DNA from: CAMLOF01 sp966692625
Lineage (GTDB): Bacteria > Pseudomonadota > Gammaproteobacteria > Burkholderiales > Burkholderiaceae_C
Assembly: GCA_966692625.1 (NCBI GenBank)
Contig: CBKZAG010000003.1
Span: 1 to 42,120 of the forward strand
Reading direction: 5' to 3'
DNA length: 42,120 bases
Shown: positions 24,089 through 31,520 of the stretch, one piece after another
How positions within the stretch are numbered: position 1 is the stretch's first letter
Layout: every line of letters begins with the position of its first letter
The notes under the pieces: generated by a model
Database searches by the model: none
What the model was told of the DNA's origin: nothing
The model's input: the letters and a program-made list of their open reading frames with translations, nothing else
Made by a program: the position numbers and the translations under genes

Positions 24089-26568
24089 GCCACGGCTCCT
24101 TCGGAAATGACGGTCTTGACGGGTTCGAACTGGCGCACATCCACCTCGGCCTTGGCGAATTCGAACCAGGGGTCGGGTTCGCCGTCCAGGGCGGCCTGCA
24201 GGCGGTCCCACAGGGCCTTGCGGCCTTCGTGGTCGTCCAGGATCTTCTTTTTCACGTAATCCAGCCCCACGCGGTTGACGTAGTGGCAGGTGCGCTCCAG
24301 GTACCAGCCCTCCTGCCGGTACAGCTCCAGGAAGGCACCCGAGTACTCCAGCACCTCCTCAGCGGTCTTGACCTTGCAGAAGAAGTGTGCCACTTCGGTC
24401 TTGATGCCGCCGTTGCCTGCCACGTAGATTTCCCAGCCGGAGTCCACGCCGATCACGCCCACGTCCTTGATGCCTGCCTCGGCGCAGTTGCGCGGGCAGC
24501 CGCTGACGGCGAGCTTGACCTTGTGCGGCGCGTACATGCGCCACAGCTTGAGCTCCAGGTCCTTGCCCATCTGGGTGGAGTCCTGCGTGCCCATGCGGCA
24601 CCATTCGCTGCCCACGCAGGTCTTCACGGTGCGCAGGGCCTTGGCGTAGGCGTGGCCGCTGGGCATGTCCAGGTCTTTCCAGACGTTGACCAGGTCTTCC
24701 TTCTTCACGCCCAGCAGGTCGATGCGCTGGCCGCCGGTGACCTTGACGGTGGGGATCTGGTACTTGTCCACCACGTCGGCAATGCGGCGCAGCTCGCTGG
24801 CCGTGGTTTCGCCGCCCCACATGCGCGGGATCACGCTGTAGGTGCCGTCCTTCTGGATGTTGGCGTGGCTGCGTTCGTTGATGAAGCGGCTTTGCGGGTC
24901 GTCCTTGGCCTCTTTGGGCCAGGTGCTGATGAGGTAGTAGTTGACGGCGGGGCGGCACGAGGCGCAGCCGTTGGGTGTCTTCCAACCCAGGTGCTGGAAC
25001 ACGGCACCGGTGGTCAGCAGCTTGGAGCCGTCGGGCAGCGGCGTGCGGATGGCCTGGCGCACCTCGTCGTGGCTGTGGTCGGTACAGCCGCACATGGCCT
25101 TCTTCTTGGGCGTGGCGCTGTAGTCGCCACCGGCGGTGAACATCAGGATCTGCTCGACCAGGCCGGTGCACGAACCGCAGGACGCGCTGGCCTTGGTGTG
25201 CTTGCGCACCTCGTCCAGTGTGAACAGACCCTTGTCCTTGATGGCCTTGCAGATGGTGCCCTTGTTCACACCGTTGCAGCCGCAGACCTCGGCCTCGTCG
25301 GGCATGCTGGCGGCCTTGTTGTGGCCTTCGTGGCCGGTGTCGCCAATGTTGGATTCACCGAACATCAGCTTGTCGCGGATGTCCGAGACCTTGCGGCCTT
25401 CGCGCAGCAGCTTGAAGTACCAGGAGCCGTCCACGGTGTCGCCATACAGGCAGGCGCCAACGAGCTGGTCGTCCTTGATGACGAGCTTCTTGTACACGCC
25501 GCCCACCGGGTCGCTCAGCAGGATTTCCTCGCAGCCTTCGCCGCCCATGAAGTCGCCGGCGCTGAACAGGTCGATGCCCGTGACCTTGAGCTTGGTGGAG
25601 GTGAGCGAGCCGGTGTAGCGGCCGATGCCGAATTCGGCCAGGTGGTTGGCCAACACCTTGCCCTGCTCGAACAGCGGGGCCACCAGGCCGTAGGCGATCC
25701 CGCGGTGGCTGGCGCATTCACCCACCGCGTAGATGCGCGGGTCGGTCACGGTCTGCATGGTGTCGCTGACGACGATGCCACGGTTGACGTGCAGGCGCAT
25801 GCTTTCGGCCAGCGTGGTGTTGGGGCGGATGCCCACGGCCATCACCACTAGGTCGGCGGGCACCTCGGTGCCGTCCTTGAATTGCACCTTGCTGACACGG
25901 CCGCTTTCGCCGGCGACCAGCGCGGCGGTCTGCGCGCCGATCAGGAAGTTCATGCCCCGCTCTTCCAGCGACTGCTGCAGCAGCTTGCCCGCCACATCGT
26001 CGAGCTGGCGCTCCATGAGCCAAGGTGCCACGTGCACCACGCTGACGCTCATGCCGCGCTTCATCAGGCCGTTGGCGGCCTCCAGGCCCAGCAGGCCGCC
26101 ACCGATGACGACGGCGTGCTTGTACTGGGCGGCCGCGTCGATCATGGCCTGCGTGTCGGCGATGTCGCGGTAGGCCAGCACGCCGGGCAGATGCTTGCCG
26201 GGCACGGGCAGGATGAAGGGGTTGGAGCCAGTCGCCAGGATGAGCCGGTCGTAGGGGGCGGTCATGGTCTCGCCCTGGGCGTTGCGGGCGTGGACCATGC
26301 GTCGGGTGCGGTCCACCTCGGTCACGGTCCAGCCAGCGTGCAGGGTGATGCCGTTGTCCTGGTACCAGGCCCAGTCGTTGAGGACGATCTCTTCCAGCGT
26401 CTGCTCGCCCGCCAGCACGGGCGACAGCAGGATGCGGTTGTAGTTGGGGTGCGGCTCGGCACCGAAGACGGTGATGTCGTAGAGGTCCGGGGCGAGCTTG
26501 AGCAGCTCTTCCAGGGAGCGGACACCGGCCATGCCGTTGCCGATCATCACCAGTTTTGCTTTTTTCAT
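24085..26568 (-). CDS. nirB: Nitrite reductase (NADH) large subunit, siroheme-dependent
   Basis: An 827-residue cytosolic enzyme that reduces nitrite to ammonia with NADH. In order: FAD-binding fold ('VMIGNGMAGVRSLEELL', from residue 7), NAD-binding fold ('AVVIGGGLLGLEAANGLM'), a BFD [2Fe-2S] domain ('VCGCNGVNKGTIC' and 'CGSCTGLVEQ'), and a second C-x-C/C-x2-C segment near 'AMCGCTDHSHDEV'. The sulfite/nitrite reductase domain has siroheme-[4Fe-4S] ligands Cys651, Cys657, Cys691 and Cys695. The ATG at 26568 is chosen because the FAD motif follows directly and GGAG lies 9 bp upstream. It heads the operon and is preceded by a leader of about 215 bases from a sigma-54 promoter. Confidence 0.97.
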   Translation of the reverse strand: MKKAKLVMIGNGMAGVRSLEELLKLAPDLYDITVFGAEPHPNYNRILLSPVLAGEQTLEEIVLNDWAWYQDNGITLHAGWTVTEVDRTRRMVHARNAQGETMTAPYDRLILATGSNPFILPVPGKHLPGVLAYRDIADTQAMIDAAAQYKHAVVIGGGLLGLEAANGLMKRGMSVSVVHVAPWLMERQLDDVAGKLLQQSLEERGMNFLIGAQTAALVAGESGRVSKVQFKDGTEVPADLVVMAVGIRPNTTLAESMRLHVNRGIVVSDTMQTVTDPRIYAVGECASHRGIAYGLVAPLFEQGKVLANHLAEFGIGRYTGSLTSTKLKVTGIDLFSAGDFMGGEGCEEILLSDPVGGVYKKLVIKDDQLVGACLYGDTVDGSWYFKLLREGRKVSDIRDKLMFGESNIGDTGHEGHNKAASMPDEAEVCGCNGVNKGTICKAIKDKGLFTLDEVRKHTKASASCGSCTGLVEQILMFTAGGDYSATPKKKAMCGCTDHSHDEVRQAIRTPLPDGSKLLTTGAVFQHLGWKTPNGCASCRPAVNYYLISTWPKEAKDDPQSRFINERSHANIQKDGTYSVIPRMWGGETTASELRRIADVVDKYQIPTVKVTGGQRIDLLGVKKEDLVNVWKDLDMPSGHAYAKALRTVKTCVGSEWCRMGTQDSTQMGKDLELKLWRMYAPHKVKLAVSGCPRNCAEAGIKDVGVIGVDSGWEIYVAGNGGIKTEVAHFFCKVKTAEEVLEYSGAFLELYRQEGWYLERTCHYVNRVGLDYVKKKILDDHEGRKALWDRLQAALDGEPDPWFEFAKAEVDVRQFEPVKTVISEGAVA

Positions 26569-26577
26569 TGCGGCTAC

Positions 26578-26768
26578 TCCAGTCTGAGGATGGGGTGCCC
26601 GGCTCGAAGCCAAGCGTGTACAGGCGCCTGACAGGGAGCTGGAGCGGATAGGAAAGAGGGTGTTCACCGACCGGGGCGGCCGGATACTGGCGGGCCTGTG
26701 GCCTGCCTTCGTTTCGCAACGCACGTCGTTGTGCGCGCAACCCTTGACGCTGGGGGGTCAAGACTGGA
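26578..26768 (-). promoter_or_regulatory. nirB leader: possible long-range pairing that hides the ribosome-binding site
   Basis: The RNA copied from 26761-26768 (5'-TCCAGTCT) is perfectly complementary over 8 bases to that copied from 26578-26585 (5'-AGACTGGA). The second segment includes most of the nirB Shine-Dalgarno GGAG. If it forms, this pairing would close the start region of nirB. The 5' partner overlaps the 3' arm of the first leader hairpin by three bases, so the two compete. The match is seen; the function is inference, and 8 bp could be chance. Confidence 0.3.
26719..26736 (-). promoter_or_regulatory. nirB leader hairpin with ANTAR-type hexaloop
   Basis: In the RNA, GCGCAC-AACGAC-GTGCGT forms a 6-bp stem (one G-T pair) with a six-base loop that has A at position 1 and G at position 4. 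This is the loop rule known for RNA targets of ANTAR proteins. It lies about 50-65 bases into the predicted transcript. A weaker first hairpin (GGGCGT-GACGAA-GCGTCC, 26766-26782) sits at the 5' end but has G at loop position 1. No intrinsic terminator is visible before nirB. Confidence 0.6.
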
Positions 26769-26795
26769 CGCTTCGTCACGCCCGAAAAAGACCAT

Positions 26796-26810
26796 GCAAG
26801 ACCTGTGCCA
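26796..26810 (-). promoter_or_regulatory. Sigma-54 promoter of nirB operon
   Basis: On the minus strand TGGCACAGGTCTTGC carries GG and GC exactly 10 bp apart, with full TGGCA and TTGC elements. Predicted initiation is near 26784, giving a leader of about 215 bases before the nirB ATG. A partial NtrC-like dyad (GGCACTGCTATGGCAAC) lies at 26863-26879, centred about 87 bp upstream. Confidence 0.82.
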
Positions 26811-26852
26811 TCTGGCGTTTGCATGTGTTCGCGCTTGCGGGATACTTGGGGC

Positions 26853-26867
26853 TGGGCGTGCGGTTGC
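26853..26867 (+). promoter_or_regulatory. Weak sigma-54-like promoter of the ANTAR-PilJ gene
   Basis: TGGGCGTGCGGTTGC has GG and GC at the required 10-bp spacing and a good TTGC element, but the -24 part departs from TGGCAC. Predicted initiation is near 26879, leaving about 48 bases to the ATG. That leader holds a small hairpin, GGGCT-GGC-AGCCC (26891-26903). This is inference, and the promoter could be of another type. Confidence 0.33.
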
Positions 26868-26927
26868 CATAGCAGTGCCTGCTTTTCATTGGGCTGGCAG
26901 CCCGTTTCATCTGGATATTCAAAGGGT

Positions 26928-28220
26928 ATGACGTCGGTTTTGGTCTATTCCAGCGGTGTGCGAGCCGTGGATTCCCTCTTGCCGGACCTTCAGGGTGCTG
27001 GTTTTCCGGTCGTTGCTGCCGTGGAGGAATGCAGCAAACTGGTGCAGTCGGTGGTGCGGCATGCACCAGACCTGGTGGTGGCCGACGTGCCGCAGCTGGA
27101 CGATGCCTTCGTCAAGACCTTGCGTGCCTTGGGCGAGGTGGCGCCGCTGCCGGTGCTGCTGTTCACCACGGACGCTGACGCGCAGCGCATGGCAAGCGCC
27201 GTCGAGGCGGGGGTGCATGCCTATGTGCTGTCTGCGTACAGTGCCCAGCGTCTGCGGCCCCTGGCGCTGCTGGCCCAGGCCCGCTTCAAACGTGAGCAGG
27301 CCTTGCTGAAGCAGTTGAGCGATGTTTCCACTCGCTTCGAAGAGCGCAAGGTGGTGGACCGGGCCAAGGGCATTCTCATGCGTGCGCGTCAGATGTCGGA
27401 TGAAGAGGCTTTCCAGTTGCTGCGCACCGCGTCCATGCACACCAACAGGCGGCTGGGGCAGGTGTCGCAGCAGGTGATTCAGTCAGCGCGCGACGCGGAG
27501 TGCCTCAACCGCGCGGGGCAGTTGCGCATGCTGTCTCAGCGTCTGGTCAAGCATCGTCTGCTGCAGTGGGCGGCACAGCCCGAGCGGCATCGCCTGTTGC
27601 TGGAGGCTTCCGTGCAACGGGTCGCCGCAAATCTGGAGTTTCTGGACAAGAACCTGTCGCAGCCCAGCTTCGGCGATCTGCTTGCGCGTGTGCGCAAGAC
27701 TTGGGCTGCATTGACGCCTTTGCTGCGTGGCGACCCCCAGGGCGAGCGCGTGGCCGAGCTCGATGCACTGGCAGAGCGGTTGCTGCAGGACGCCGACCGG
27801 CTGGTGACCAGCCTGGAGCAGACCGGCGCCGTGGCCACGCTGCACGTGCTCAACATGGCGGGGCGCCAGCGCATGTTGTCGCAGCGGTACGCCAAGCACG
27901 TGTTGTTCGAGTTGCTGGGTGTGGGGCAGTCCACACCCGAGCGCGAGCAGGCCATGTTTGACGCCCGTACGGCTTTCGAGGAAGGTCTGCGCTACCTCAA
28001 CGGCATCCCCTTGTCGAGCGCTGCCATCCGTGACGGGTTGACGGCGGCGGCCCAAGGCTGGGAGCAGATGCAGGCTTGCGCCAGCGGTGCCGCCCGGGTG
28101 GCTGGCCGCGACCGTGCTGCGCGGCTGGAACTGCTCGCCAACGCCAGCGAAAACCTGCTGGAGGTGTTCGAGCAACTTTCTGCCCAGTACGAGAGCAGCA
28201 TGCAGATGCTGATGGGGTGA
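26928..28220 (+). CDS. Pseudo-receiver-ANTAR-PilJ fusion regulator, probable nitrate-responsive RNA-binding antiterminator
   Basis: A 430-residue soluble protein with an unusual order. Residues 1-125 form a receiver-like fold: Asp53 is at the phospho-acceptor place, but the acidic pair is missing after the first strand ('VLVYSSG') and the usual lysine is Ser101. It is probably a pseudo-receiver. Residues about 128-190 are an ANTAR RNA-binding helix bundle ('RFEERKVVDRAKGILMRAR' and 'EEAFQLLRTASMHTNRRL'). The rest holds two repeats of the PilJ/NarX-type sensor helix, 'AGQLRMLSQRLVKH' and 'AGRQRMLSQRYAKH', similar to the nitrate-binding P-box of NarX. No membrane segment is seen. It is divergent from nirB and 49 bp upstream of the phosphatase-kinase gene. 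The domains are seen; nitrate or nitrite sensing and antitermination are inferred. Confidence 0.82.
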   Translation: MTSVLVYSSGVRAVDSLLPDLQGAGFPVVAAVEECSKLVQSVVRHAPDLVVADVPQLDDAFVKTLRALGEVAPLPVLLFTTDADAQRMASAVEAGVHAYVLSAYSAQRLRPLALLAQARFKREQALLKQLSDVSTRFEERKVVDRAKGILMRARQMSDEEAFQLLRTASMHTNRRLGQVSQQVIQSARDAECLNRAGQLRMLSQRLVKHRLLQWAAQPERHRLLLEASVQRVAANLEFLDKNLSQPSFGDLLARVRKTWAALTPLLRGDPQGERVAELDALAERLLQDADRLVTSLEQTGAVATLHVLNMAGRQRMLSQRYAKHVLFELLGVGQSTPEREQAMFDARTAFEEGLRYLNGIPLSSAAIRDGLTAAAQGWEQMQACASGAARVAGRDRAARLELLANASENLLEVFEQLSAQYESSMQMLMG

Positions 28221-28269
28221 TGCCAGCGGCTGCACCATCCTTGGGCGCAAATCTTGCTTGAGTTGGTGC

Positions 28270-30021
28270 ATGGCATTCGACATCGACATTGGCTTCGTCT
28301 CGTTGGCGGGCCGCAAAGACATCAACGAAGACTTCTGCGCCGCCATGCTGCCCGCGCCTGGGCAGGAGGGCTGGGGTTCCATCGTCGCCATAGCGGACGG
28401 CGTGAGCACCGGCGGCATGGGCAAAGAGGCGGCGCAGACCAGTGTCACCAGCCTGGTGCGCGACTATTTCGGCACGCCCGAAACCTGGGACACCACCGTG
28501 GCGCTGGACCGCGTGATCGGAGCGCAGAACGCCTGGTTGGCGGGTGTCAATCGCCGCCGCCAACCGGCCATGGGGTTGACGACGCTGACCGCGCTGGTGC
28601 TGCGCGGCCAGTCCTACACCCTGGCGCACGTGGGCGACACGCGCTGCTATCTGCTGCGCGACGGGCAGCTCCAGCGCCTCACACACGACCACGCGGTCAA
28701 CCACCCAGACCTGCGCCACCAGTTGCTGCGCGCCGTGGGGGCGGAGGATCACCTCGTGGTGGACTACCTCCAGGGTGACCTCCACGTGGGTGACCTGTTC
28801 GTGCTGGTGTCTGACGGCGTGCACGGCAAGCTGACCGAACGGCGCATGCGCGAACTGCTGGCCACGCCCGGCGCGCAGCAGACCAGCCAGGCGTTGGTGG
28901 ACGCGGCGCTGGCTGCGGGCAGCGACGACAACGTCACCGCCATGGTGGTGCGCGTGCTGGGCTTGCTTGATGCATCGTTGCACGATGTGGCGCGCGTGGC
29001 CGAGGCGTTGCCCGTGCCTGGTCACCTCAAGGTGGGTGACGTGCTTGACGGCTTCACCGTGACCGCGCGCGTGGCCGACAACGGTATCAACGTCTTGTAC
29101 CAGGTGCGCGAACCCGCCAGCCAGACGCTCTACGCACTCAAGGCGCTGCATCCGTCGCGGGCACACGATCCCGACGAGCGCGCCATGCTGGCCCACGAGG
29201 CCTGGCTGGCGTCACGCATGCGCACATCGAGCGTGGCCAACCACCTCGTGCACATCCACGACACGCTGCCCCATGGCCGGGCGCGTTCGGCCTTCTACCT
29301 GCTGTACGACTGGCACAGCGGCGAGACCCTGCACCAGATGCTGGAGCGCCAGAAGCGGTTCACACCCACGCAGGCGGTGGGTCTGGCGGTGCAGGCCCTG
29401 CTCGTGCTGGGGCGCTTGCACCGGCAGGGCGTGGTGCACCGCGACGTGAAACCCGAAAACCTGCACCTGGGTGAAGACGGTGTGTTGCGCCTGCTGGACA
29501 TGGGCGTGGCCCTGACAGGGCGCGAACCCGAAAGCATGCGGCGCCTGCACGCGGGCACGCCCAGCTACGTGAACCCGGAGCAGTGGGGCTTTCAGATCCG
29601 CGCACTGGCCACGGCACAGGAAGGTGAACACGAACTGCCCAACACCCAGAGTGACTTGTTTGCCCTGGGCGTCACGCTGTACAAGCTGCTGACCGGCAAG
29701 CTGCCCTACGGCGAGGTGCTGCCCTACCAGGTGGGGCGCTACTACCGAGACCCCACGCCGCCCAGCCGCCACAACCCCGAGGTGCCGATCTGGCTGGACC
29801 ATGTGGTCCTGAAGGCCGTGGCGCGTGACAAGACGCAGCGCTTCGAGACGGCAGAGGAATTCACTCTGGCCCTGGAGCGGGGGGCTTCCCGCCCGTTGAC
29901 CGCGCCCCACCCGGCCACCCTGGTGGAGCGCGATCCGCTCGTCATCTGGAAGATGCTGTTCGCGGTGAGCGTGCTCTTCAACCTGCTGCTGATTTACTGG
30001 CTGCTCTTCCTGCCGAAGTGA
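28270..30021 (+). CDS. Bifunctional PP2C phosphatase and Ser/Thr protein kinase, membrane-anchored
   Basis: A 583-residue fusion. Residues 1-235 are a PP2C-type phosphatase with metal-binding acids in 'KDINEDF', 'IADGVSTGG' (Asp43), 'AHVGDTRCYLL' (Asp123), 'VLVSDGVHG' (Asp182) and 'SDDNVT'. Residues 260-525 are a Hanks-type kinase with Lys291 ('YALKAL'), 'VHRDVKPENLHL' (Asp392, Asn397) and 'GTPSYVNPEQW'. The nucleotide loop is degenerate ('ADNGINVLYQV', a single glycine) and DFG is replaced by DMG at 410-412. One C-terminal membrane helix ends the protein ('VLFNLLLIYWLLFLP'). It is the second gene of the ANTAR-PilJ unit, and its 3' end overlaps that of convergent narK by 44 bp. The target protein is unknown; NarK, the Nrt transporter or the ANTAR proteins are candidates. 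Confidence 0.9.
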   Translation: MAFDIDIGFVSLAGRKDINEDFCAAMLPAPGQEGWGSIVAIADGVSTGGMGKEAAQTSVTSLVRDYFGTPETWDTTVALDRVIGAQNAWLAGVNRRRQPAMGLTTLTALVLRGQSYTLAHVGDTRCYLLRDGQLQRLTHDHAVNHPDLRHQLLRAVGAEDHLVVDYLQGDLHVGDLFVLVSDGVHGKLTERRMRELLATPGAQQTSQALVDAALAAGSDDNVTAMVVRVLGLLDASLHDVARVAEALPVPGHLKVGDVLDGFTVTARVADNGINVLYQVREPASQTLYALKALHPSRAHDPDERAMLAHEAWLASRMRTSSVANHLVHIHDTLPHGRARSAFYLLYDWHSGETLHQMLERQKRFTPTQAVGLAVQALLVLGRLHRQGVVHRDVKPENLHLGEDGVLRLLDMGVALTGREPESMRRLHAGTPSYVNPEQWGFQIRALATAQEGEHELPNTQSDLFALGVTLYKLLTGKLPYGEVLPYQVGRYYRDPTPPSRHNPEVPIWLDHVVLKAVARDKTQRFETAEEFTLALERGASRPLTAPHPATLVERDPLVIWKMLFAVSVLFNLLLIYWLLFLPK

Positions 30022-31240
30022 CCGCGTGTGCGGCGGGGCGAGCCCGCCCGCCTTTCTCGGCCCAGGTGCGGGTCCAGCGGATCTGCATCACGCGCAGCAT
30101 CAGCAGCATGCCCACGGCCAGCACGGCAAACGCCACAAAGCCCCACAGGTAGGTGTCGGTGTACTGCTTGCTCAGGCCCATGGCGTTGGGAATGAAGCCG
30201 CCGCCCAGTGCGCCCACCTCGCCAATCATCGATCCGGCCACGGCCGTGGTCAGGGGCCAGCGCAGGGGCACCAGCTGGAACAGTGCGCCGTTGCCCGCGC
30301 CAAGCGCCGCGAAGCAGAACATGAAGAGCAGGGTGGTGATCACCAGCGAGCCGCCGGACAGGCCGCACAGCACCAGCGACACGGCCACCACACCCAGCAC
30401 GCCCGACAGCGTGTTGATGCCGCCCACGCGGTCAGAGATGTAGCCGCCCACCACGCGCACGGCCGAGCCCATCAGTGCCGCCAGCATGGTCAGCTGGCCG
30501 GCCTCCACTTTCGTCACGCCGAACTGGTCGTGGAAGTAGGTGGGCAGGAAGCTTGACAGGCCGATGAAGCCGCCGAATGTCACCACATAGATCAGACTGA
30601 AGGCCCAGCCATCCTTCTCGAACAGGCAGGCAATGTGCTGCTTGAAGGTCTGGTGCTCCACGTCCGGCGGTTCCTTGGCAAACACCAGCATCACCACCAT
30701 CGGGATCAGCATGAAGAAGGCGGCCAGGCCATACACGGTCTGCCAGCCGAACTTCATGGCCAGGGGCGGCGCGAACAGCACGGCCAGCACGGTGCCCGAG
30801 TTGCCTGCGCCCGCAATGCCCATGGCCAGCCCTTTGTGCTGGGGCGGGAACCAGCCCGAGCCGAGCGACAGCGCCACACCGAAACTGGCCCCCGCTATGC
30901 CCAGCAGCACGCCCATGGCCAGCACGTGGTCGTACTCGCTGATGAAGAAGTAGCCGTAGGCCAGGGCGACGATGATCAGGCTCATCTCGACCATGGCAGC
31001 GTTCTTGCGGCCGATGTATTGCGCCAGTATCCCCAGCGGAAAACGCATGAGCGCCCCGGCCAGGATGGGCACCGAGATCATGAAGCCCTTCTGCGCCGCG
31101 GTGAGCTCGAAGGCTTCGCTGATGAAAGGCGCCATGGCGCCGTTGAGCACCCAGACCGCGAAACAGAAGTCGAAGTACAGGAATGCAGCGAAGAGGGTGG
31201 GCGCATGCCCGCTTTTCAGGAATGTGCGAAAGCCCGCCAT
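29978..31240 (-). CDS. narK: Nitrate/nitrite transporter, MFS NarK/NasA-type
   Basis: A 420-residue, 12-helix major-facilitator carrier of the nitrate-nitrite porter family. The two nitrate signature motifs are visible: 'GIAGAGNSGTVLAVLF' in the first half and 'GAGNGALFQLVP' in the second. The substrate-binding arginines of NarK have counterparts in 'AGALMRFPLGIL' (helix 2) and 'GSAVRVVGGYISD' (helix 8). The ATG at 31240 is chosen because 'FLKSGHAPTLFAAFLYFD' is the usual amino end and AAGG lies upstream. It has its own sigma-54 promoter and a leader of about 135 bases. Its last 44 bp are antisense to the end of the kinase gene. Confidence 0.95.
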   Translation of the reverse strand: MAGFRTFLKSGHAPTLFAAFLYFDFCFAVWVLNGAMAPFISEAFELTAAQKGFMISVPILAGALMRFPLGILAQYIGRKNAAMVEMSLIIVALAYGYFFISEYDHVLAMGVLLGIAGASFGVALSLGSGWFPPQHKGLAMGIAGAGNSGTVLAVLFAPPLAMKFGWQTVYGLAAFFMLIPMVVMLVFAKEPPDVEHQTFKQHIACLFEKDGWAFSLIYVVTFGGFIGLSSFLPTYFHDQFGVTKVEAGQLTMLAALMGSAVRVVGGYISDRVGGINTLSGVLGVVAVSLVLCGLSGGSLVITTLLFMFCFAALGAGNGALFQLVPLRWPLTTAVAGSMIGEVGALGGGFIPNAMGLSKQYTDTYLWGFVAFAVLAVGMLLMLRVMQIRWTRTWAEKGGRARPAAHAVTSAGRAASKSAAG

Positions 31241-31276
31241 GGCGTGAACCTTGTAATAGGAGGAACAGGGGGGAGT

Positions 31277-31307
31277 TTGCTCTAGGCCAGCGTTGGCCCG
31301 CAAGCAA
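31277..31307 (-). promoter_or_regulatory. narK leader hairpin 2 with ANTAR-type hexaloop
   Basis: The RNA core GGGCC-AACGCT-GGCCT (31284-31299) is a 5-bp stem with a six-base loop having A at position 1 and G at position 4. An outer pairing, TTGCT with AGCAA, extends the structure. It lies about 75-100 bases into the predicted transcript, about 35 bases before the narK start codon. No T-run follows, so an intrinsic terminator is not obvious here. Confidence 0.55.
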
Positions 31308-31356
31308 GTGATGCATCCATGCGGCGGCAGCCGCGGAGGATTGCAGAGGGGGGATG

Positions 31357-31376
31357 TCAGGCCGTCGTTAGCCTGA
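31357..31376 (-). promoter_or_regulatory. narK leader hairpin 1 with ANTAR-type hexaloop, at the transcript 5' end
   Basis: TCAGGCT-AACGAC-GGCCTGA in the RNA: a 7-bp stem (inner pair T-G) around the hexaloop AACGAC, with A1 and G4. It begins at the predicted sigma-54 start (about 31375), so it would be the very first structure in the RNA. The loop is identical to that of the nirB hairpin and one base from the nrtA loops. Confidence 0.68.
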
Positions 31377-31386
31377 GAACTTCACA

Positions 31387-31401
31387 GCAAAAACCGTGCC
31401 T
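31387..31401 (-). promoter_or_regulatory. Sigma-54 promoter of narK
   Basis: AGGCACGGTTTTTGC on the minus strand, with GG and GC exactly 10 bp apart and a T after GC, fits the consensus closely. Predicted initiation is near 31375. The -24 element overlaps the stem of the hairpin at 31399-31435, and the T-run inside the promoter could serve as that hairpin's terminator tail. Confidence 0.82.
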
Positions 31402-31435
31402 CGGAAAGGGCGTGGCGGTGGCGCTCTTTCCGAGG
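31399..31435 (-). terminator. Long inverted repeat, possible terminator of nrtABD
   Basis: CCTCGGAAAG (31399-31408) and CTTTCCGAGG (31426-31435) are perfect 10-bp arms around a 17-bp centre that can add three more pairs. For transcripts coming from nrtD (stop at 31521), the stem is followed by CACGGTTTTTG. The T-run is four bases away and short, so termination may be partial. On the DNA level the repeat could also be a protein-binding site over the narK promoter. Confidence 0.5.
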
Positions 31436-31462
31436 GGGTTTGTACCGAATCGGGTGCTGCGG

Positions 31463-31479
31463 TGCACCATCGTGGTGAT
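31463..31479 (+). promoter_or_regulatory. NtrC binding site upstream of narK
   Basis: TGCACCATCGTGGTGAT matches the NtrC consensus TGCACY-AT-NN-TGGTGCA except at the last two bases. Its centre is about 96 bp upstream of the predicted sigma-54 start of narK, a normal enhancer distance. NtrC acts under nitrogen limitation. Confidence 0.72.
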
Positions 31480-31520
31480 TCGGGTTGTGGTTATGTCTCT
31501 CTCTGCCCGTTTTTGGGTGG

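Noticed and set aside
22514..24259. A 581-codon plus-strand open frame opposite nasA and nirD
   Set aside because: It is antisense to conserved cofactor-binding domains, has no family resemblance and no ribosome-binding site.
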